A DNA stretch of 64,000 bases from UBA965 sp040396955 (lineage in GTDB: Bacteria; Chloroflexota; Chloroflexia; Chloroflexales; Roseiflexaceae), in the NCBI GenBank assembly GCA_040396955.1, contig JBBAWX010000005.1, forward strand, positions 1-64,000. The letters are read 5' to 3'. Shown piece by piece: positions 1 through 8,745 of this stretch. The translations under genes were made by a program, and so were the position numbers. Positions within the stretch are counted from its first letter, which is position 1. Every line of letters starts with the position of its first letter. The notes under the pieces were generated by a model. It saw only the letters and a list, made by a program, of their open reading frames with translations, ran no database searches and was not told the DNA's origin.

Positions 1-1128
1 ATGGTCGCACTGAGGGCCACCGCGGCACCGTTGACCGCGTAAAACATGGCTTCTCGGCGGGTCCCCGTGCGCACCTCATCTTCGTCGATGACGTCGGCCA
101 TGATGACATCGCCCATCAAGATGAGACCAGCAACCGGGAAACCAAGGAACACGGCACACACAAGCGCCTGTATAAACGTGCTGGCATACAACAGCGGAAT
201 CACCGCAAAACCGATGGATGCATAGGCGATAAGCAACGTGGTACGGGGCCCAAACCGCATCGCAATCAGCTTTGCCCACACCGGCAAAAAGAGACCGGCG
301 GCCACAAATGCCGTTGCCAGCACAATGGACGTGGTTGCCGGATCAGCGCCAATCGCATATTTAATGTAAAAAAACATCCCGGCCATAAGCGTATTGGTCG
401 ACACAAAGCGCATCATCTGCGCAATCATGACACTGATGAAGGCACGGTTGGCAATCGTGTAGCGCACAGCATGCCCAAAAGGCACCGTTGTCGGTTGAAA
501 TGTGGGCTGTTCGTACATGCCTCGCAGACCAATCATCAGTGCGCCCAAGGCCACCAGTGCAAACACGGCGCCCATGAGCGGGTACCCGATGAGCGTTGCC
601 AGAATGGGTGGCAACGCCGCACCAGTAAATAACCCGGCGGTTTGAATCCAGTTCATGCGTACAGCCACCTCGACACGACTCGCATAGGTGGGAAACATCT
701 CGGGCAACAGCGCTTGATGCCCTGCCATGGTCACCACCGTCCCAAGACCTTCGAAGACAATGATGCTCACCAAAAACCACAATGCGAGCGCATCAGCGTT
801 TGATGTGGCATCAAATGGCGGATTCCAGATGGCGGCAAAGGAGAGTGCAAAGGGCAGTGCGCCAAATTTAATCAGCGGAATACGCCGCCCCCAACGCGAC
901 TGTAGTTGATCGGAATAGTGGCCAATAATCGGATTATTGATGGCGTTCCAGATGGCGTAGATGGTCATGATAATCGCAGCAGTGGCAGGGGAGAGTTGTT
1001 TGACGTCAGTATAAAAAAACAACACGGCCGCGTTATAGGCCTGATAGGGGATTGAACCACCCAGGTTGGCAATTGCATACAACCAACTCTCACGACGGGT
1101 AGGCATGCGGAGTTCTACTGTTGCCATG
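1..1128 (-). CDS. GPH-family MFS sugar:cation symporter (3' end cut by window edge)
   Basis: Reading the minus strand from ATG at 1128 gives an uninterrupted frame of 376 codons that runs off the left edge. The protein is hydrophobic with many membrane segments. It carries the charged loop typical of the glycoside-pentoside-hexuronide:cation symporter family (MelB-like MFS): D-x-I-D-E-D-E...TGTRREAMFYA near residues 345-365, and GHYSDQLQSRWGRRIPLI near residue 75. The family moves sugars or glycosides with Na+ or H+ across the inner membrane; the substrate cannot be told here. The start lies 1 base after the DUF6062 stop, and an AAGGAG ribosome site is embedded in that gene's last codons, so the two are translationally coupled. 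Confidence 0.85.
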
Positions 1129-1129
1129 A

Positions 1130-1792
1130 TTACTCCTTTGTATCAGAAACAACGACAGAGCCTGCAATGGTGCGCCACGCACGCTTCCAGGCATCACGCT
1201 CATCAGCGTCACCTTCGCGGCGAAAGCGATCGTCACGCTTGCGAATAAACTCGGCCAACTCGGCGTGGAGCAGACTCCAGGCTGCATGCTGGGCCTCAAG
1301 AATGGCGGTAGGGACATTGGTGTGTGCCACGATCCAACGGAGATGGGGGGCGCACAAGCCGGCGGAGGTGGCTAAAGCGCTGGTTAATTCGGGTTGATCG
1401 GCCCACGCAATCACGCCGGCGCACACGGCACGGTCGTAGCGACGTACATCGGCACACACCGGGCAGGGGCGAGGCTTTGGCATGCGGCTTCGGCGCCGCC
1501 AACGCGCCTGCGTGGTCGCCTGCAGATCGCGTTGCAAATTGGTCAAGACATCGAACGCCGTCACGGCCGCTGCCATGGCATCTCGGGCTTGTTGCAACAA
1601 ATCGGAATGTCGCACACACAACCCACGCGCCGCCCGAATATCGGCACGGCGCATTTCATCGCCAGCACCCTCAGCACAGTACACCTGCAGTGTGCGAAGT
1701 TCGGCTTTGCTGACCAGCGCACAAATCGGACACTGCGGCAAGGCACACAACTCCACAAAATCCAAGAGAATCCGCCGATCTCGGTCGTGCAC
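1130..1792 (-). CDS. DUF6062 family protein
   Basis: The encoded protein of about 220 aa has paired cysteines (CALPQCPICALV near residue 15 and CPVCADVRRYDRAVC in the second half) and a C-RHSDLL / C-APHLRWI pattern, which I recognise as the DUF6062 family; no biochemical role is known to me. An ATG further upstream (1843) would overlap the divergent nth gene. I prefer GTG at 1792 because GAGG sits 5 nt before it and a minus-strand -10 (TATTAT, 1829-1824) would give a leader of about 20 nt. The cysteine pairs suggest metal binding, which is inference. It is cotranscribed with the MFS transporter. Confidence 0.6.
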   Translation of the reverse strand: MHDRDRRILLDFVELCALPQCPICALVSKAELRTLQVYCAEGAGDEMRRADIRAARGLCVRHSDLLQQARDAMAAAVTAFDVLTNLQRDLQATTQARWRRRSRMPKPRPCPVCADVRRYDRAVCAGVIAWADQPELTSALATSAGLCAPHLRWIVAHTNVPTAILEAQHAAWSLLHAELAEFIRKRDDRFRREGDADERDAWKRAWRTIAGSVVVSDTKE

Positions 1793-1822
1793 GGCAACCT
1801 CATGTCGTTTAAAGTGGATGTG

Positions 1823-1839
1823 TATAATATACCTGTATG
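1823..1839 (+). promoter_or_regulatory. Overlapping divergent -10 elements; probable leaderless start of the nth-like gene
   Basis: TATAAT at 1823-1828 lies 8 nt before the ATG at 1837, so transcription would begin at or within 2-3 nt of the start codon and no Shine-Dalgarno sequence is present. The same bases read on the minus strand give TATTAT, suited to the DUF6062 gene. No good -35 hexamer is visible on either side, so this is a suggestion only. Confidence 0.45.
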
Positions 1840-2499
1840 GCACAAATTACACAAGTTGACCACATCCTGCACCTGCTCAGCGCCACATACGGTCTGCCGA
1901 TTTGGCAGGCTGGTGACCCTGCACTCGATGAGCTCGTGATGACCATTTTGTCGCAAAACACAACCGACGCCAATAGTCATGCGGCCTATCAACGACTCCG
2001 TGCCCACTATGCCGACTGGCATGACGTCGCACATGCACCGTTTGCAGAACTCGTAGCAACTATTCGTGTGGCCGGATTAGCGCAATACAAAGCTGAACGC
2101 ATCCAGACCGCATTACGCAGAGCCTATGCACACAGCGGTCGCTATACACTGGACTTTTTGGCGACACTGGACAGCGACGCCGCCATCACCTGGCTTACCG
2201 CACAACCAGGTATTGGCATCAAAACGGCCGCCTGTGTGCTCATGTTTGCGCTGGGTGCACCAATTTGCGCGGTGGATACTCACGTAGGGCGAGTCGCATA
2301 CCGGCTCGGCTGGGTGCAGAGCCGCGATATCGCCAAGGCGCATGGGCAACTCAACCGACACCTACGCCCCGATCAGGCCTATGCCTGCCACGTCCTGCTC
2401 ATCCAACACGGCAAACGCATCTGTCACGCACGTACGCCGCAATGCCACGCATGCCCGTTGCGAGCGTATTGCCCATCAGCCCAAGAAGACACCCGATGA
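1837..2499 (+). CDS. nth: Endonuclease III-like DNA glycosylase/AP lyase
   Basis: HhH-GPD base-excision repair enzyme of 220 aa, the usual length for Nth. The helix-hairpin-helix is QPGIGIKTA (residues 123-131) with the catalytic Lys129 of bifunctional glycosylases. The catalytic Asp147 lies in AVDTHVGR. The C-terminal [4Fe-4S] loop is complete, with Cys196-x6-Cys203-x2-Cys206-x5-Cys212. It would excise oxidised pyrimidines and nick the abasic strand. The N-terminal LSQNTTD matches the family motif. The start at 1837 is preceded by TATAAT rather than a ribosome site. The stop overlaps the ATG of the next membrane protein (ATGA at 2496), so the two are coupled. Close relatives such as MutY-type or Mjannaschii-type glycosylases are less likely because Lys129 is present. 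Confidence 0.9.
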   Translation: MAQITQVDHILHLLSATYGLPIWQAGDPALDELVMTILSQNTTDANSHAAYQRLRAHYADWHDVAHAPFAELVATIRVAGLAQYKAERIQTALRRAYAHSGRYTLDFLATLDSDAAITWLTAQPGIGIKTAACVLMFALGAPICAVDTHVGRVAYRLGWVQSRDIAKAHGQLNRHLRPDQAYACHVLLIQHGKRICHARTPQCHACPLRAYCPSAQEDTR

Positions 2500-2840
2500 A
2501 CACACTGTTACAGCACCACACCGTCGCCACTATAGCAATCATCAGCATGGTCGTTGCACTGCTCAGCACGCTGTGGCATCACTGCAAGCATCAGCCGGTG
2601 GGAATCATCAGTCATCTGGCCACCGGGATTACAAGTTGGTCGATTGTGGCAGCCACGGTGTTGGGGGCACTTGGGGGCGGCACAGCCGCCCCGTTGCACC
2701 TGGTCTACGCCGTGCTAGCGTGTATTTGTGCTCTCTACGCCTACTGGTACGTCAGCCAAGTCGGCAAACGCACACCTGCCACGCTCCTCATCATCTTAGT
2801 GATTGAGCTATTGTTGGTATACCGACTCTTTCGCACCTAA
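2496..2840 (+). CDS. Small polytopic membrane protein, unknown function
   Basis: A 114-aa protein starting at ATG 2496, which overlaps the nth stop by 4 bases. It has four hydrophobic stretches (about residues 8-27, 35-55, 62-82, 91-110), so it should be an integral membrane protein with four helices. I recognise no family. There is a GALGGGTAAP loop between the second and third helices. Coupling to nth suggests cotranscription but does not reveal a function. Confidence 0.6.
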   Translation: MNTLLQHHTVATIAIISMVVALLSTLWHHCKHQPVGIISHLATGITSWSIVAATVLGALGGGTAAPLHLVYAVLACICALYAYWYVSQVGKRTPATLLIILVIELLLVYRLFRT

Positions 2841-2869
2841 CCAACCGGTGGACACCAACAGGTATTCCA

Positions 2870-2898
2870 TTGACAGACACCAGCATTCGTGATAGTCT
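2870..2898 (+). promoter_or_regulatory. Sigma-70-type promoter of the rsgA leader
   Basis: Consensus -35 TTGACA (2870-2875), 17-nt spacer, and a -10 TAGTCT (2893-2898) that keeps the key T, A and final T. Transcription would start near 2905 and produce a leader of about 215 nt before rsgA. Confidence 0.6.
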
Positions 2899-2941
2899 AG
2901 GGGCATATTCATGATACGAGTGGTAAGGAAGGAGCACGTCG

Positions 2942-2995
2942 ATGAGTGGAAACAACACGACAACCATGCGAATCGTGCTCAGCCTGCCTGTGTAA
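2942..2995 (+). CDS. 17-codon leader ORF ahead of rsgA
   Basis: ATG at 2942 is preceded by a strong ribosome site (AAGGAAGGAG, about 8 nt upstream). It encodes MSGNNTTTMRIVLSLPV and then TAA. The last codons (AGC CTG C, 2981-2987) repeat the sequence of the 3' arm of the downstream terminator, so they can pair with its 5' arm GCAGGC (3023-3028). Three consecutive Thr and two Asn codons lie in the first half. A leader peptide for transcription attenuation is the simplest reading. An independent small protein is also possible. Confidence 0.5.
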   Translation: MSGNNTTTMRIVLSLPV

Positions 2996-3020
2996 GTATC
3001 GTCACTCCGATGCCACATTG

Positions 3021-3051
3021 CCGCAGGCCACAGCCTGCGGTGTTCTTTTTT
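3021..3051 (+). terminator. Terminator/attenuator hairpin 1 in the rsgA leader
   Basis: A perfect 8-bp GC stem (CCGCAGGC 3021-3028 with GCCTGCGG 3033-3040, loop CACA) is followed by TGTTCTTTTTT. It lies 26 nt after the leader ORF stop. The leader ORF contains GCCTGC (2982-2987), which can take its 5' arm. Confidence 0.7.
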
Positions 3052-3055
3052 GAGA

Positions 3056-3085
3056 CCGCCCGCAGCACGACGGGCGGCTTCTTTT
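3056..3085 (+). terminator. Terminator hairpin 2 in the rsgA leader
   Basis: A 7-bp stem (CCGCCCG 3056-3062 with CGGGCGG 3071-3077) is followed by CTTCTTTTG. It comes directly after hairpin 1, making a tandem pair 35 nt before the rsgA start. Confidence 0.6.
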
Positions 3086-3120
3086 GTACTTTGATCGACA
3101 ACAACGACGAATGAGGAATC

Positions 3121-4017
3121 ATGCAAGGTCGAATATTACGCGCCCAAAGTGGCTTTTATTGGGTCGAAACTGACGCTGGTGTGTTGGAATGTCGGCTCCG
3201 TGGGCGCCTCAAAAAAACCGAACTCAACAGCGAAATCGCCGTCATCGGTGATATGGTCGAGGTGGTAGCCACTGATCGCACCCACGGTGCGATTGAGCAG
3301 GTCTACCCACGGCAGACCCGACTCTCACGTGTGAAGGTGTTGTCAGGTGGACACAAAGAGGATCTCATCGTGGCCAATGTCGACTTGGCCTTGATTGTCG
3401 TGGCCCTCGCCGAACCAGAGTTCCACCCGCGCATGCTTGACCGCTACTTGGTCATCTGCGAGAACAACAATATTGAAGCGCGGATTATCGCCAGCAAAGC
3501 CGACTTGGTCGATGCGCAACAAGCCGAGGAACTCATGGCGCCGTACCGTGCCATCGGCTACATGGTGGAGCTCGTAAGTGCACGCACGGGACAAGGCATC
3601 GCAACGGTGCAATCGTGGCTCCCTGGGCACGTCAGCGTCGTCACGGGCAAATCGGGGGTAGGCAAGTCGTCGTTGCTCAACCGCGTGCAACCTGAATTGG
3701 CACTCGCAGTGGGTGATGTTTCTGGGGCAGTGAACAAAGGACGACATACGACGACGGTAGCCCAACTCATCCCATTACCCGACGGTGGGTACGTGGCCGA
3801 CACGCCCGGTATTCGCGAGATTGGGTTGTGGCAGATCAGCGCCGATGATTTGGCATACGGCTTCCGCGAGTTCCAAGAATTCCTCGACGATTGCCGCTTC
3901 AGCGATTGTACGCACATCCACGAACCCGATTGTGCCGTTTTGGCGGCGGTTGCACAGGGCGCAATTAGCACACAACGACACGACAGCTACCGCCGATTAC
4001 TGACTGGTGATCAATGA
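3121..4017 (+). CDS. rsgA: RsgA, ribosome small-subunit-dependent GTPase
   Basis: A circularly permuted GTPase of 298 aa that assists late 30S subunit maturation. It has an N-terminal OB fold (residues 1-65), then G4 SKAD (125-128), G1 GKSGVGKSS (176-184) and G3 DTPG (227-230), which is the permuted order diagnostic for this family. The C-terminal zinc knuckle is present as Cys258, Cys263, His265 and Cys271. The length is usual. The start at 3121 has AGGA 5 nt upstream. It is preceded by a leader with a small ORF and tandem terminator hairpins, so its expression may be controlled by attenuation. A GNAT gene follows after 15 nt. Confidence 0.97.
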   Translation: MQGRILRAQSGFYWVETDAGVLECRLRGRLKKTELNSEIAVIGDMVEVVATDRTHGAIEQVYPRQTRLSRVKVLSGGHKEDLIVANVDLALIVVALAEPEFHPRMLDRYLVICENNNIEARIIASKADLVDAQQAEELMAPYRAIGYMVELVSARTGQGIATVQSWLPGHVSVVTGKSGVGKSSLLNRVQPELALAVGDVSGAVNKGRHTTTVAQLIPLPDGGYVADTPGIREIGLWQISADDLAYGFREFQEFLDDCRFSDCTHIHEPDCAVLAAVAQGAISTQRHDSYRRLLTGDQ

Positions 4018-4032
4018 CGAGGAGGCTTTGTC

Positions 4033-4620
4033 ATGGACGAGCAACGACCAGTGGTCATACCAGGAAAAACCCTGTATTTGAGTCATTTCGTGGAGAGCGA
4101 TGTGCCACTCCTGACTCAGTGGTTTAGCCAACTCGAAACCACTGCCTATGTGGGAATGACCGGTCGGTCATTTACACGGAGCCAAGAACAGGAATGGTTT
4201 ACCCAGTACACGAGCTATCGTGCCGACACGCAGCATTTCGCAATGATTGCCCACGACAGTCAGCAACCAATCGGGAGTGTCAGCCTGATGGACATCCGCC
4301 GCCCACACAACCGTGCCGAGCTCGGCATCACCATTGGTGACCAACGCTACTGGGGGCGCGGATACGGGCGTGAAGCGATGCGTCTGATGTGCGATTATGG
4401 CTTCACCTTCCTCGAACTTCATGTCATCTACCTGTGGTACGTCAGTTTCAATGAGCGCGGGCGCCGAAGCTACGAGGCAGTCGGGTTCCGTGAAACAGGT
4501 CGAATTCCCGAGTCACGCGTTTTCAACGGGGCACGATATGACGACGTGCTGATGTCGTTCAAGCGCGCCGATGCTCCACCTTCCGCATTTAGGGGCGCAT
4601 TTGGCCAACTGCCGATTTAA
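4033..4620 (+). CDS. GNAT acetyltransferase, RimJ/RimL type
   Basis: A 195-aa single-domain GNAT. The acetyl-CoA pyrophosphate loop is seen in YWGRGYGREAM (about residues 105-115), and the later strand has the typical NERGRRSYEAVGFRETGR (about 140-157). The ribosome site GAGGAGG lies 8 nt before the ATG. RimJ/RimL relatives acetylate protein N-termini or small amines; the substrate here is unknown. It lies directly upstream of four larger Eis-like acetyltransferases and probably belongs to the same transcript. Confidence 0.85.
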   Translation: MDEQRPVVIPGKTLYLSHFVESDVPLLTQWFSQLETTAYVGMTGRSFTRSQEQEWFTQYTSYRADTQHFAMIAHDSQQPIGSVSLMDIRRPHNRAELGITIGDQRYWGRGYGREAMRLMCDYGFTFLELHVIYLWYVSFNERGRRSYEAVGFRETGRIPESRVFNGARYDDVLMSFKRADAPPSAFRGAFGQLPI

Positions 4621-4680
4621 CCGCACACCATGCCCACGCATACCTATGAGCCACCGAGTAGACTGGAATGGACGAGGACA

Positions 4681-6021
4681 ATGGAAATCTACGACGCACG
4701 CTACTGTGAAGATATGGGTGACGGGCACATCCTCAAGTGGATAACACAACCTCACGAAATCGAAAGCTATGCGGCGCTGACGAGCAGAGTGTTTAAGGCG
4801 GATGCCCAAGCCCCCGACAACGCATTTATCGCGCAGCATAGCCGCGAGATTTGTGCCAGCAATCACCCTCTTGCCGACATTCCGCACTGCGCCATCGTGA
4901 TTGGTCCCGACGAAAACGTCGTTGCCGGCGCAGTGCTACAACGCATGCCCATGGACTACGCAGGAATCCGCCTGCAGGTGGGACGGCCAGAGATTATCGC
5001 GACTGCGGAGAGTGCACGACGGCGCGGGTATGTGCGGGCGCTCCTCAAACTACTCCATGCCAAAAGTAGTGCCCGTGGTGACCATCTCCAAGGCATCACC
5101 GGCATCCCCTATTTTTATCAGCAATTCGGGTATCGCTATGCCATCGACTACGATGGGTATGCCACAGTCACATTTGCAGACGTTGGTGCACCCGCGCCAC
5201 AATTTGCCATCACACTTGAGCGGGCTACTCCTGACGATTATGCCGATGTGGTGGCCTGGTACGACGCCGATCGCCTAAAACGCGGACTGTTAGCGACGAC
5301 GCCCATCGACGCAAGTTACTTTCGTTACCTGATGGGGCATTCACAGTCGACACACAACTGGCGCATGTACTTGGTGCTCCATGGGCAACAACGCGTCGGG
5401 TATGTCATCATTGGGCGCGCCAACTGGGATCAACAACTCGTCGTCCACGGATGTGCGTTTCAACCCGGGTATGGTTGGGCACACATGTTTCCAGCCCTCA
5501 TGCAGGCACTGGCTGAGATCCGTGGCGACATCGTGATTCGTGATACGCACGTCCACGAATTAACCGGGGTCCGTTTTATTCTTGACTCACAGCACCCGCT
5601 CTTCACACACCTCGAGTACGGCGTACCACACACCCGTGAACGTGAATACGCCTGGTACATCCGTGTGGCCGATGTCGCGTATTTACTCAACACCCTCAAA
5701 CCGGTGCTCGAGCGTCGCCTGCGTCACAGCGCACTGGCAGGCTACAATGGCCAAAGCACATGGTCGTTTTATGGCGAAGGAGTGACTTTGCACTGGGAAG
5801 CCGGGACACTCACCAAGGTGGCGCAGACGCGTGTCCCCCGCAACGGCGAAGGGTGTGACGCCACCTTTCCACCACACCTCATCAACATGCTACTGTTTGG
5901 CCGCAAGTCGGTGCAAGAAATGAAAGCATGGCATCATGAGGTGTGGGCGACACCGACCTGCAAACAACTCCTCGACATCCTATTCCCGAAGGCACCATCA
6001 TGGTTTCATTGGCTCAACTAA
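4681..6021 (+). CDS. Eis-like GNAT acetyltransferase, paralogue 1
   Basis: A 446-aa protein with the three-part plan of Eis proteins: an N-terminal GNAT domain with GRPEIIATAESARRRGYVR and ITGIPYFYQQFGY, a middle GNAT-like domain, and a C-terminal SCP2-like domain ending in LLDILFPKAPSWFHWLN. Characterised Eis enzymes acetylate amines, including aminoglycosides; the substrate is not known here. ATG 4681 aligns best with the paralogues (a few residues before the conserved GDG); ATG 4630 is the alternative. It is the first of four tandem copies and one of the two more divergent ones. Confidence 0.8.
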   Translation: MEIYDARYCEDMGDGHILKWITQPHEIESYAALTSRVFKADAQAPDNAFIAQHSREICASNHPLADIPHCAIVIGPDENVVAGAVLQRMPMDYAGIRLQVGRPEIIATAESARRRGYVRALLKLLHAKSSARGDHLQGITGIPYFYQQFGYRYAIDYDGYATVTFADVGAPAPQFAITLERATPDDYADVVAWYDADRLKRGLLATTPIDASYFRYLMGHSQSTHNWRMYLVLHGQQRVGYVIIGRANWDQQLVVHGCAFQPGYGWAHMFPALMQALAEIRGDIVIRDTHVHELTGVRFILDSQHPLFTHLEYGVPHTREREYAWYIRVADVAYLLNTLKPVLERRLRHSALAGYNGQSTWSFYGEGVTLHWEAGTLTKVAQTRVPRNGEGCDATFPPHLINMLLFGRKSVQEMKAWHHEVWATPTCKQLLDILFPKAPSWFHWLN

Positions 6022-6029
6022 CAACAACG

Positions 6030-7367
6030 ATGGACACATACCCGCATCATCTCGGCGACGGATACCAACTGCGCTGGGGCACCCCAGCAGACGCAGAGGC
6101 CTATGCTCAACTCGCTACATCTGCGTTCTTCCTCAAAGAAGAAGGCGTTGCCAACCCGAATGTGGCAGGGTACGCCTACGACCTGTTGAGTGACCGGCAT
6201 CCTCTCTGCCGCGCCAGTGACGTGGCGGTGGTGGTTGATGCCACACAGCGACTGGTGGCCGCGGCAGCATTAATGCGTCAGCCACTCGAATACCAGGGGC
6301 TCCCGATTGCCACAGGACGACCAGAATTGGTGTGTAGTCATGCCGATGTCCGCGACCGCGGCTTGATCCGCTACATTATGCATGCCCTCCACCATAAAAG
6401 TACGGTCCGCGGAGATGTGTTGCAGGCGATTACTGGTATCCCACATTACTACCATCAATTCGGATACACGTGGAGCGTCGATCACAAGGAGTTTGTGCGG
6501 ATTGAGCTGGCCCAACTCCCACCACTCCCCGACGATGCGCCAGTAGTAACCATACGACAAGTCACCACGGATAATTTTGCCCAATTTGCGGCCATGTACG
6601 ACGCTGACCGCCACCAGCGCGGGGTGCTCCTCACTGCGCCGTACACCATCGACTACTTCCAGCATCTCGTCGCACAGAGTCACTCGAGTGAAAGTTATCT
6701 CCCGTACCTTTGTACAAACCAACGAGGGCAAGCAATTGGATACGTGTTGATTGGTCGACGCAACTGGGGTGGCGTCGTCACGGTCACTGGGCTGGGGATC
6801 AACCACGATTCCCGATGGTTGGAGTGCGCCTTGCCCATACTGCATGCGCTACCAAGCATCATCCACACCCTCCCGAAGGTGCTCCATAGCCATCCAGAGG
6901 TCCATTCCGTTGACATTCAAGTCGATGGCATGCATCCCCTCATTACAATCTGTCAACAACTACGCATTCCACATCTGCGAAAAGCGCCGTTTCAGTGGTA
7001 TATGCGCATGAGTGACCCCACTGCGTTCCTTGGTCAAATCCGTGGCATCCTCGAGCACCGTATCGCCACAAGTGCGTTCGCCGGATATAGCGGAGTACTA
7101 CGCCTCTCGACGTACCGCGCCACATGTACACTGGAGTGGCGCAACGGACACCTCACCCGCATCACCCCCTTGTCGGCACCAGTCTCTGGTGAAAGCGACG
7201 TCGACGCCGCCTATCCACCAGAGTGTGTGGCTCAACAATTGCTTGGGTGGCGGAGCCTCGCCGAACTCCGCGAATGGCGCCCAGACGTGTGGGCGACGCC
7301 GACAGCAACACCACTTCTAGAAGTCTTGTTTCCCAAGCAACCGTCGTGGTTGTTGTGGATGAATTGA
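6030..7367 (+). CDS. Eis-like GNAT acetyltransferase, paralogue 2
   Basis: A 445-aa protein with the same GNAT-GNAT-SCP2 layout. Motifs include GRPELVCSHADVRDRGLIRY (acetyl-CoA loop), ITGIPHYYHQFGY, and the C-terminal LFPKQPSWLLWMN. The start at 6030 is 8 nt after the preceding stop. It is closest to paralogue 3: both share an N-terminal FFLK(E/K)EGV-NPNVAGYA segment and a nearly identical 3' end. In this pair the R-R-G-Y of paralogue 1 is replaced by D/N-R-G-L, a feature of recently duplicated copies. Confidence 0.8.
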   Translation: MDTYPHHLGDGYQLRWGTPADAEAYAQLATSAFFLKEEGVANPNVAGYAYDLLSDRHPLCRASDVAVVVDATQRLVAAAALMRQPLEYQGLPIATGRPELVCSHADVRDRGLIRYIMHALHHKSTVRGDVLQAITGIPHYYHQFGYTWSVDHKEFVRIELAQLPPLPDDAPVVTIRQVTTDNFAQFAAMYDADRHQRGVLLTAPYTIDYFQHLVAQSHSSESYLPYLCTNQRGQAIGYVLIGRRNWGGVVTVTGLGINHDSRWLECALPILHALPSIIHTLPKVLHSHPEVHSVDIQVDGMHPLITICQQLRIPHLRKAPFQWYMRMSDPTAFLGQIRGILEHRIATSAFAGYSGVLRLSTYRATCTLEWRNGHLTRITPLSAPVSGESDVDAAYPPECVAQQLLGWRSLAELREWRPDVWATPTATPLLEVLFPKQPSWLLWMN

Positions 7368-7384
7368 ACCAGAGAGAATGCGCC

Positions 7385-8731
7385 ATGCATGTGACAGACC
7401 CCGATTACCAACACGACCTCGGCAACGGATATTTGCTCCGATGGGGCACACCCGCCGATGCCGCTCACTACGGTGCATTGGCTGAGTCAGCCTTTTTTTT
7501 GAAAAAAGAGGGGGTAAACAACCCGAACGTGGCCGGGTACGCCCATGACCTACTCAGCGATCACCATCCCCTCTGCCGAGCCCAAGATGTGGCCGTGGTC
7601 GTCGACAGCAATCATCGCCTTGTCGCCGCCGCCGCCCTGATGCGGCAACCATTGGCATACGGCGAAATTGCCATTCCTACTGGACGACCAGAATTGGTGT
7701 GTAGTGACGCCAATGTGCGCAATCGCGGGCTCATCCGGCACATCATGGCCGCATTGCACGCCAAAAGCGCTGCCCGTGGTGATCTATTGCAGGCTATTAC
7801 TGGCATCCCCAATTACTACCACCAATTCGGGTACAGCTGGAGCATCGACTACAACGCCTTTCTCCGCATTGCCATCGCACAAATTCCCGCACTCCCCGCT
7901 GATGCACCTGTGGTGCGACTGCGCCGTGTTGGAGCCGACGAATACACCCAATGGCAACAACTCTATGCCGAAGATTGTCAACGGCGTGGTCTGCTCGTAA
8001 CTGCCGCATGGTCGTACGAGTATTTCGTGCATGTGACGGAGCAAAGTCGCTCCAGTGAGAGCTACGTGCCGTATTTCCTGGTGGGAGCAGATCATCAGCC
8101 AATTGGGTATGTCCTGGTGTGCAAACGCGGTTGGGAGGGGAGCATCACACTCACCGGCTTTGGAGTCACTGCGAATCAGTCAATGCTCCAGCTCTGCATT
8201 CCCATGTTACATGCATGCAAGGAGTTGATTCCGATCATCCCCAAAGCGCTCGCGCTACACCCGGATACCCATAGCATCGAAGTGCAAGTCGATGGCGATC
8301 ATCCGTTTCGCAAGATATGTGAGTACTTACGCATTCCCGCACACTACGATGCGCCGTATACGTGGTACTTGCGCATTCCCGACATCCGGGCGCTCCTGTG
8401 GCACCTGCGAGAGACCCTCGATGCCAGGCTCTCACAGAGTCCGCTCCGTGGGTATCACGGGCAATGTTACCTCTCGCTCTACCACAGTGGGCTCGTATTA
8501 ACCTGGCATGACGGCAAGCTCACTGAAATCAAGCCCTGGAGCATCCCGGCCTACGGCGAACACGCTCAGGCCGCGTATCCACCCCAGGCAATTGCCCAAC
8601 ACATCTTCGGATGGCGGAGTTTACACGAGCTCCGCGATTGGTACCCGGATGTTTGGGCCACTCCCGAGACCGCTCTCCTCCTCGACATTCTCTTTCCCAA
8701 GCAACCATCGTGGTTGTTGTGGATGAACTGA
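7385..8731 (+). CDS. Eis-like GNAT acetyltransferase, paralogue 3
   Basis: A 448-aa member of the array, starting at ATG 7385 behind a GAGAGAA ribosome site. It contains GRPELVCSDANVRNRGLIRH, ITGIPNYYHQFGY and the C-terminal LFPKQPSWLLWMN. The last 39 bases match those of paralogue 2 almost exactly (7329-7367 versus 8693-8731), consistent with local duplication or gene conversion. The frame stays open upstream of 7385 only because it crosses the conserved tail of paralogue 2; that extension is not real protein. Confidence 0.8.
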   Translation: MHVTDPDYQHDLGNGYLLRWGTPADAAHYGALAESAFFLKKEGVNNPNVAGYAHDLLSDHHPLCRAQDVAVVVDSNHRLVAAAALMRQPLAYGEIAIPTGRPELVCSDANVRNRGLIRHIMAALHAKSAARGDLLQAITGIPNYYHQFGYSWSIDYNAFLRIAIAQIPALPADAPVVRLRRVGADEYTQWQQLYAEDCQRRGLLVTAAWSYEYFVHVTEQSRSSESYVPYFLVGADHQPIGYVLVCKRGWEGSITLTGFGVTANQSMLQLCIPMLHACKELIPIIPKALALHPDTHSIEVQVDGDHPFRKICEYLRIPAHYDAPYTWYLRIPDIRALLWHLRETLDARLSQSPLRGYHGQCYLSLYHSGLVLTWHDGKLTEIKPWSIPAYGEHAQAAYPPQAIAQHIFGWRSLHELRDWYPDVWATPETALLLDILFPKQPSWLLWMN

Positions 8732-8745
8732 AAGCCCACAAACAC

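Noticed and set aside
1394..1939. Plus-strand frames of up to 181 codons overlapping the DUF6062 gene
   Set aside because: They are antisense to the cysteine-motif protein and overlap the start of nth; composition is not protein-like.
2911..3114. A 67-codon frame overlapping the rsgA leader
   Set aside because: It runs through both terminator hairpins and has no ribosome site. The shorter 2942-2995 ORF has one.
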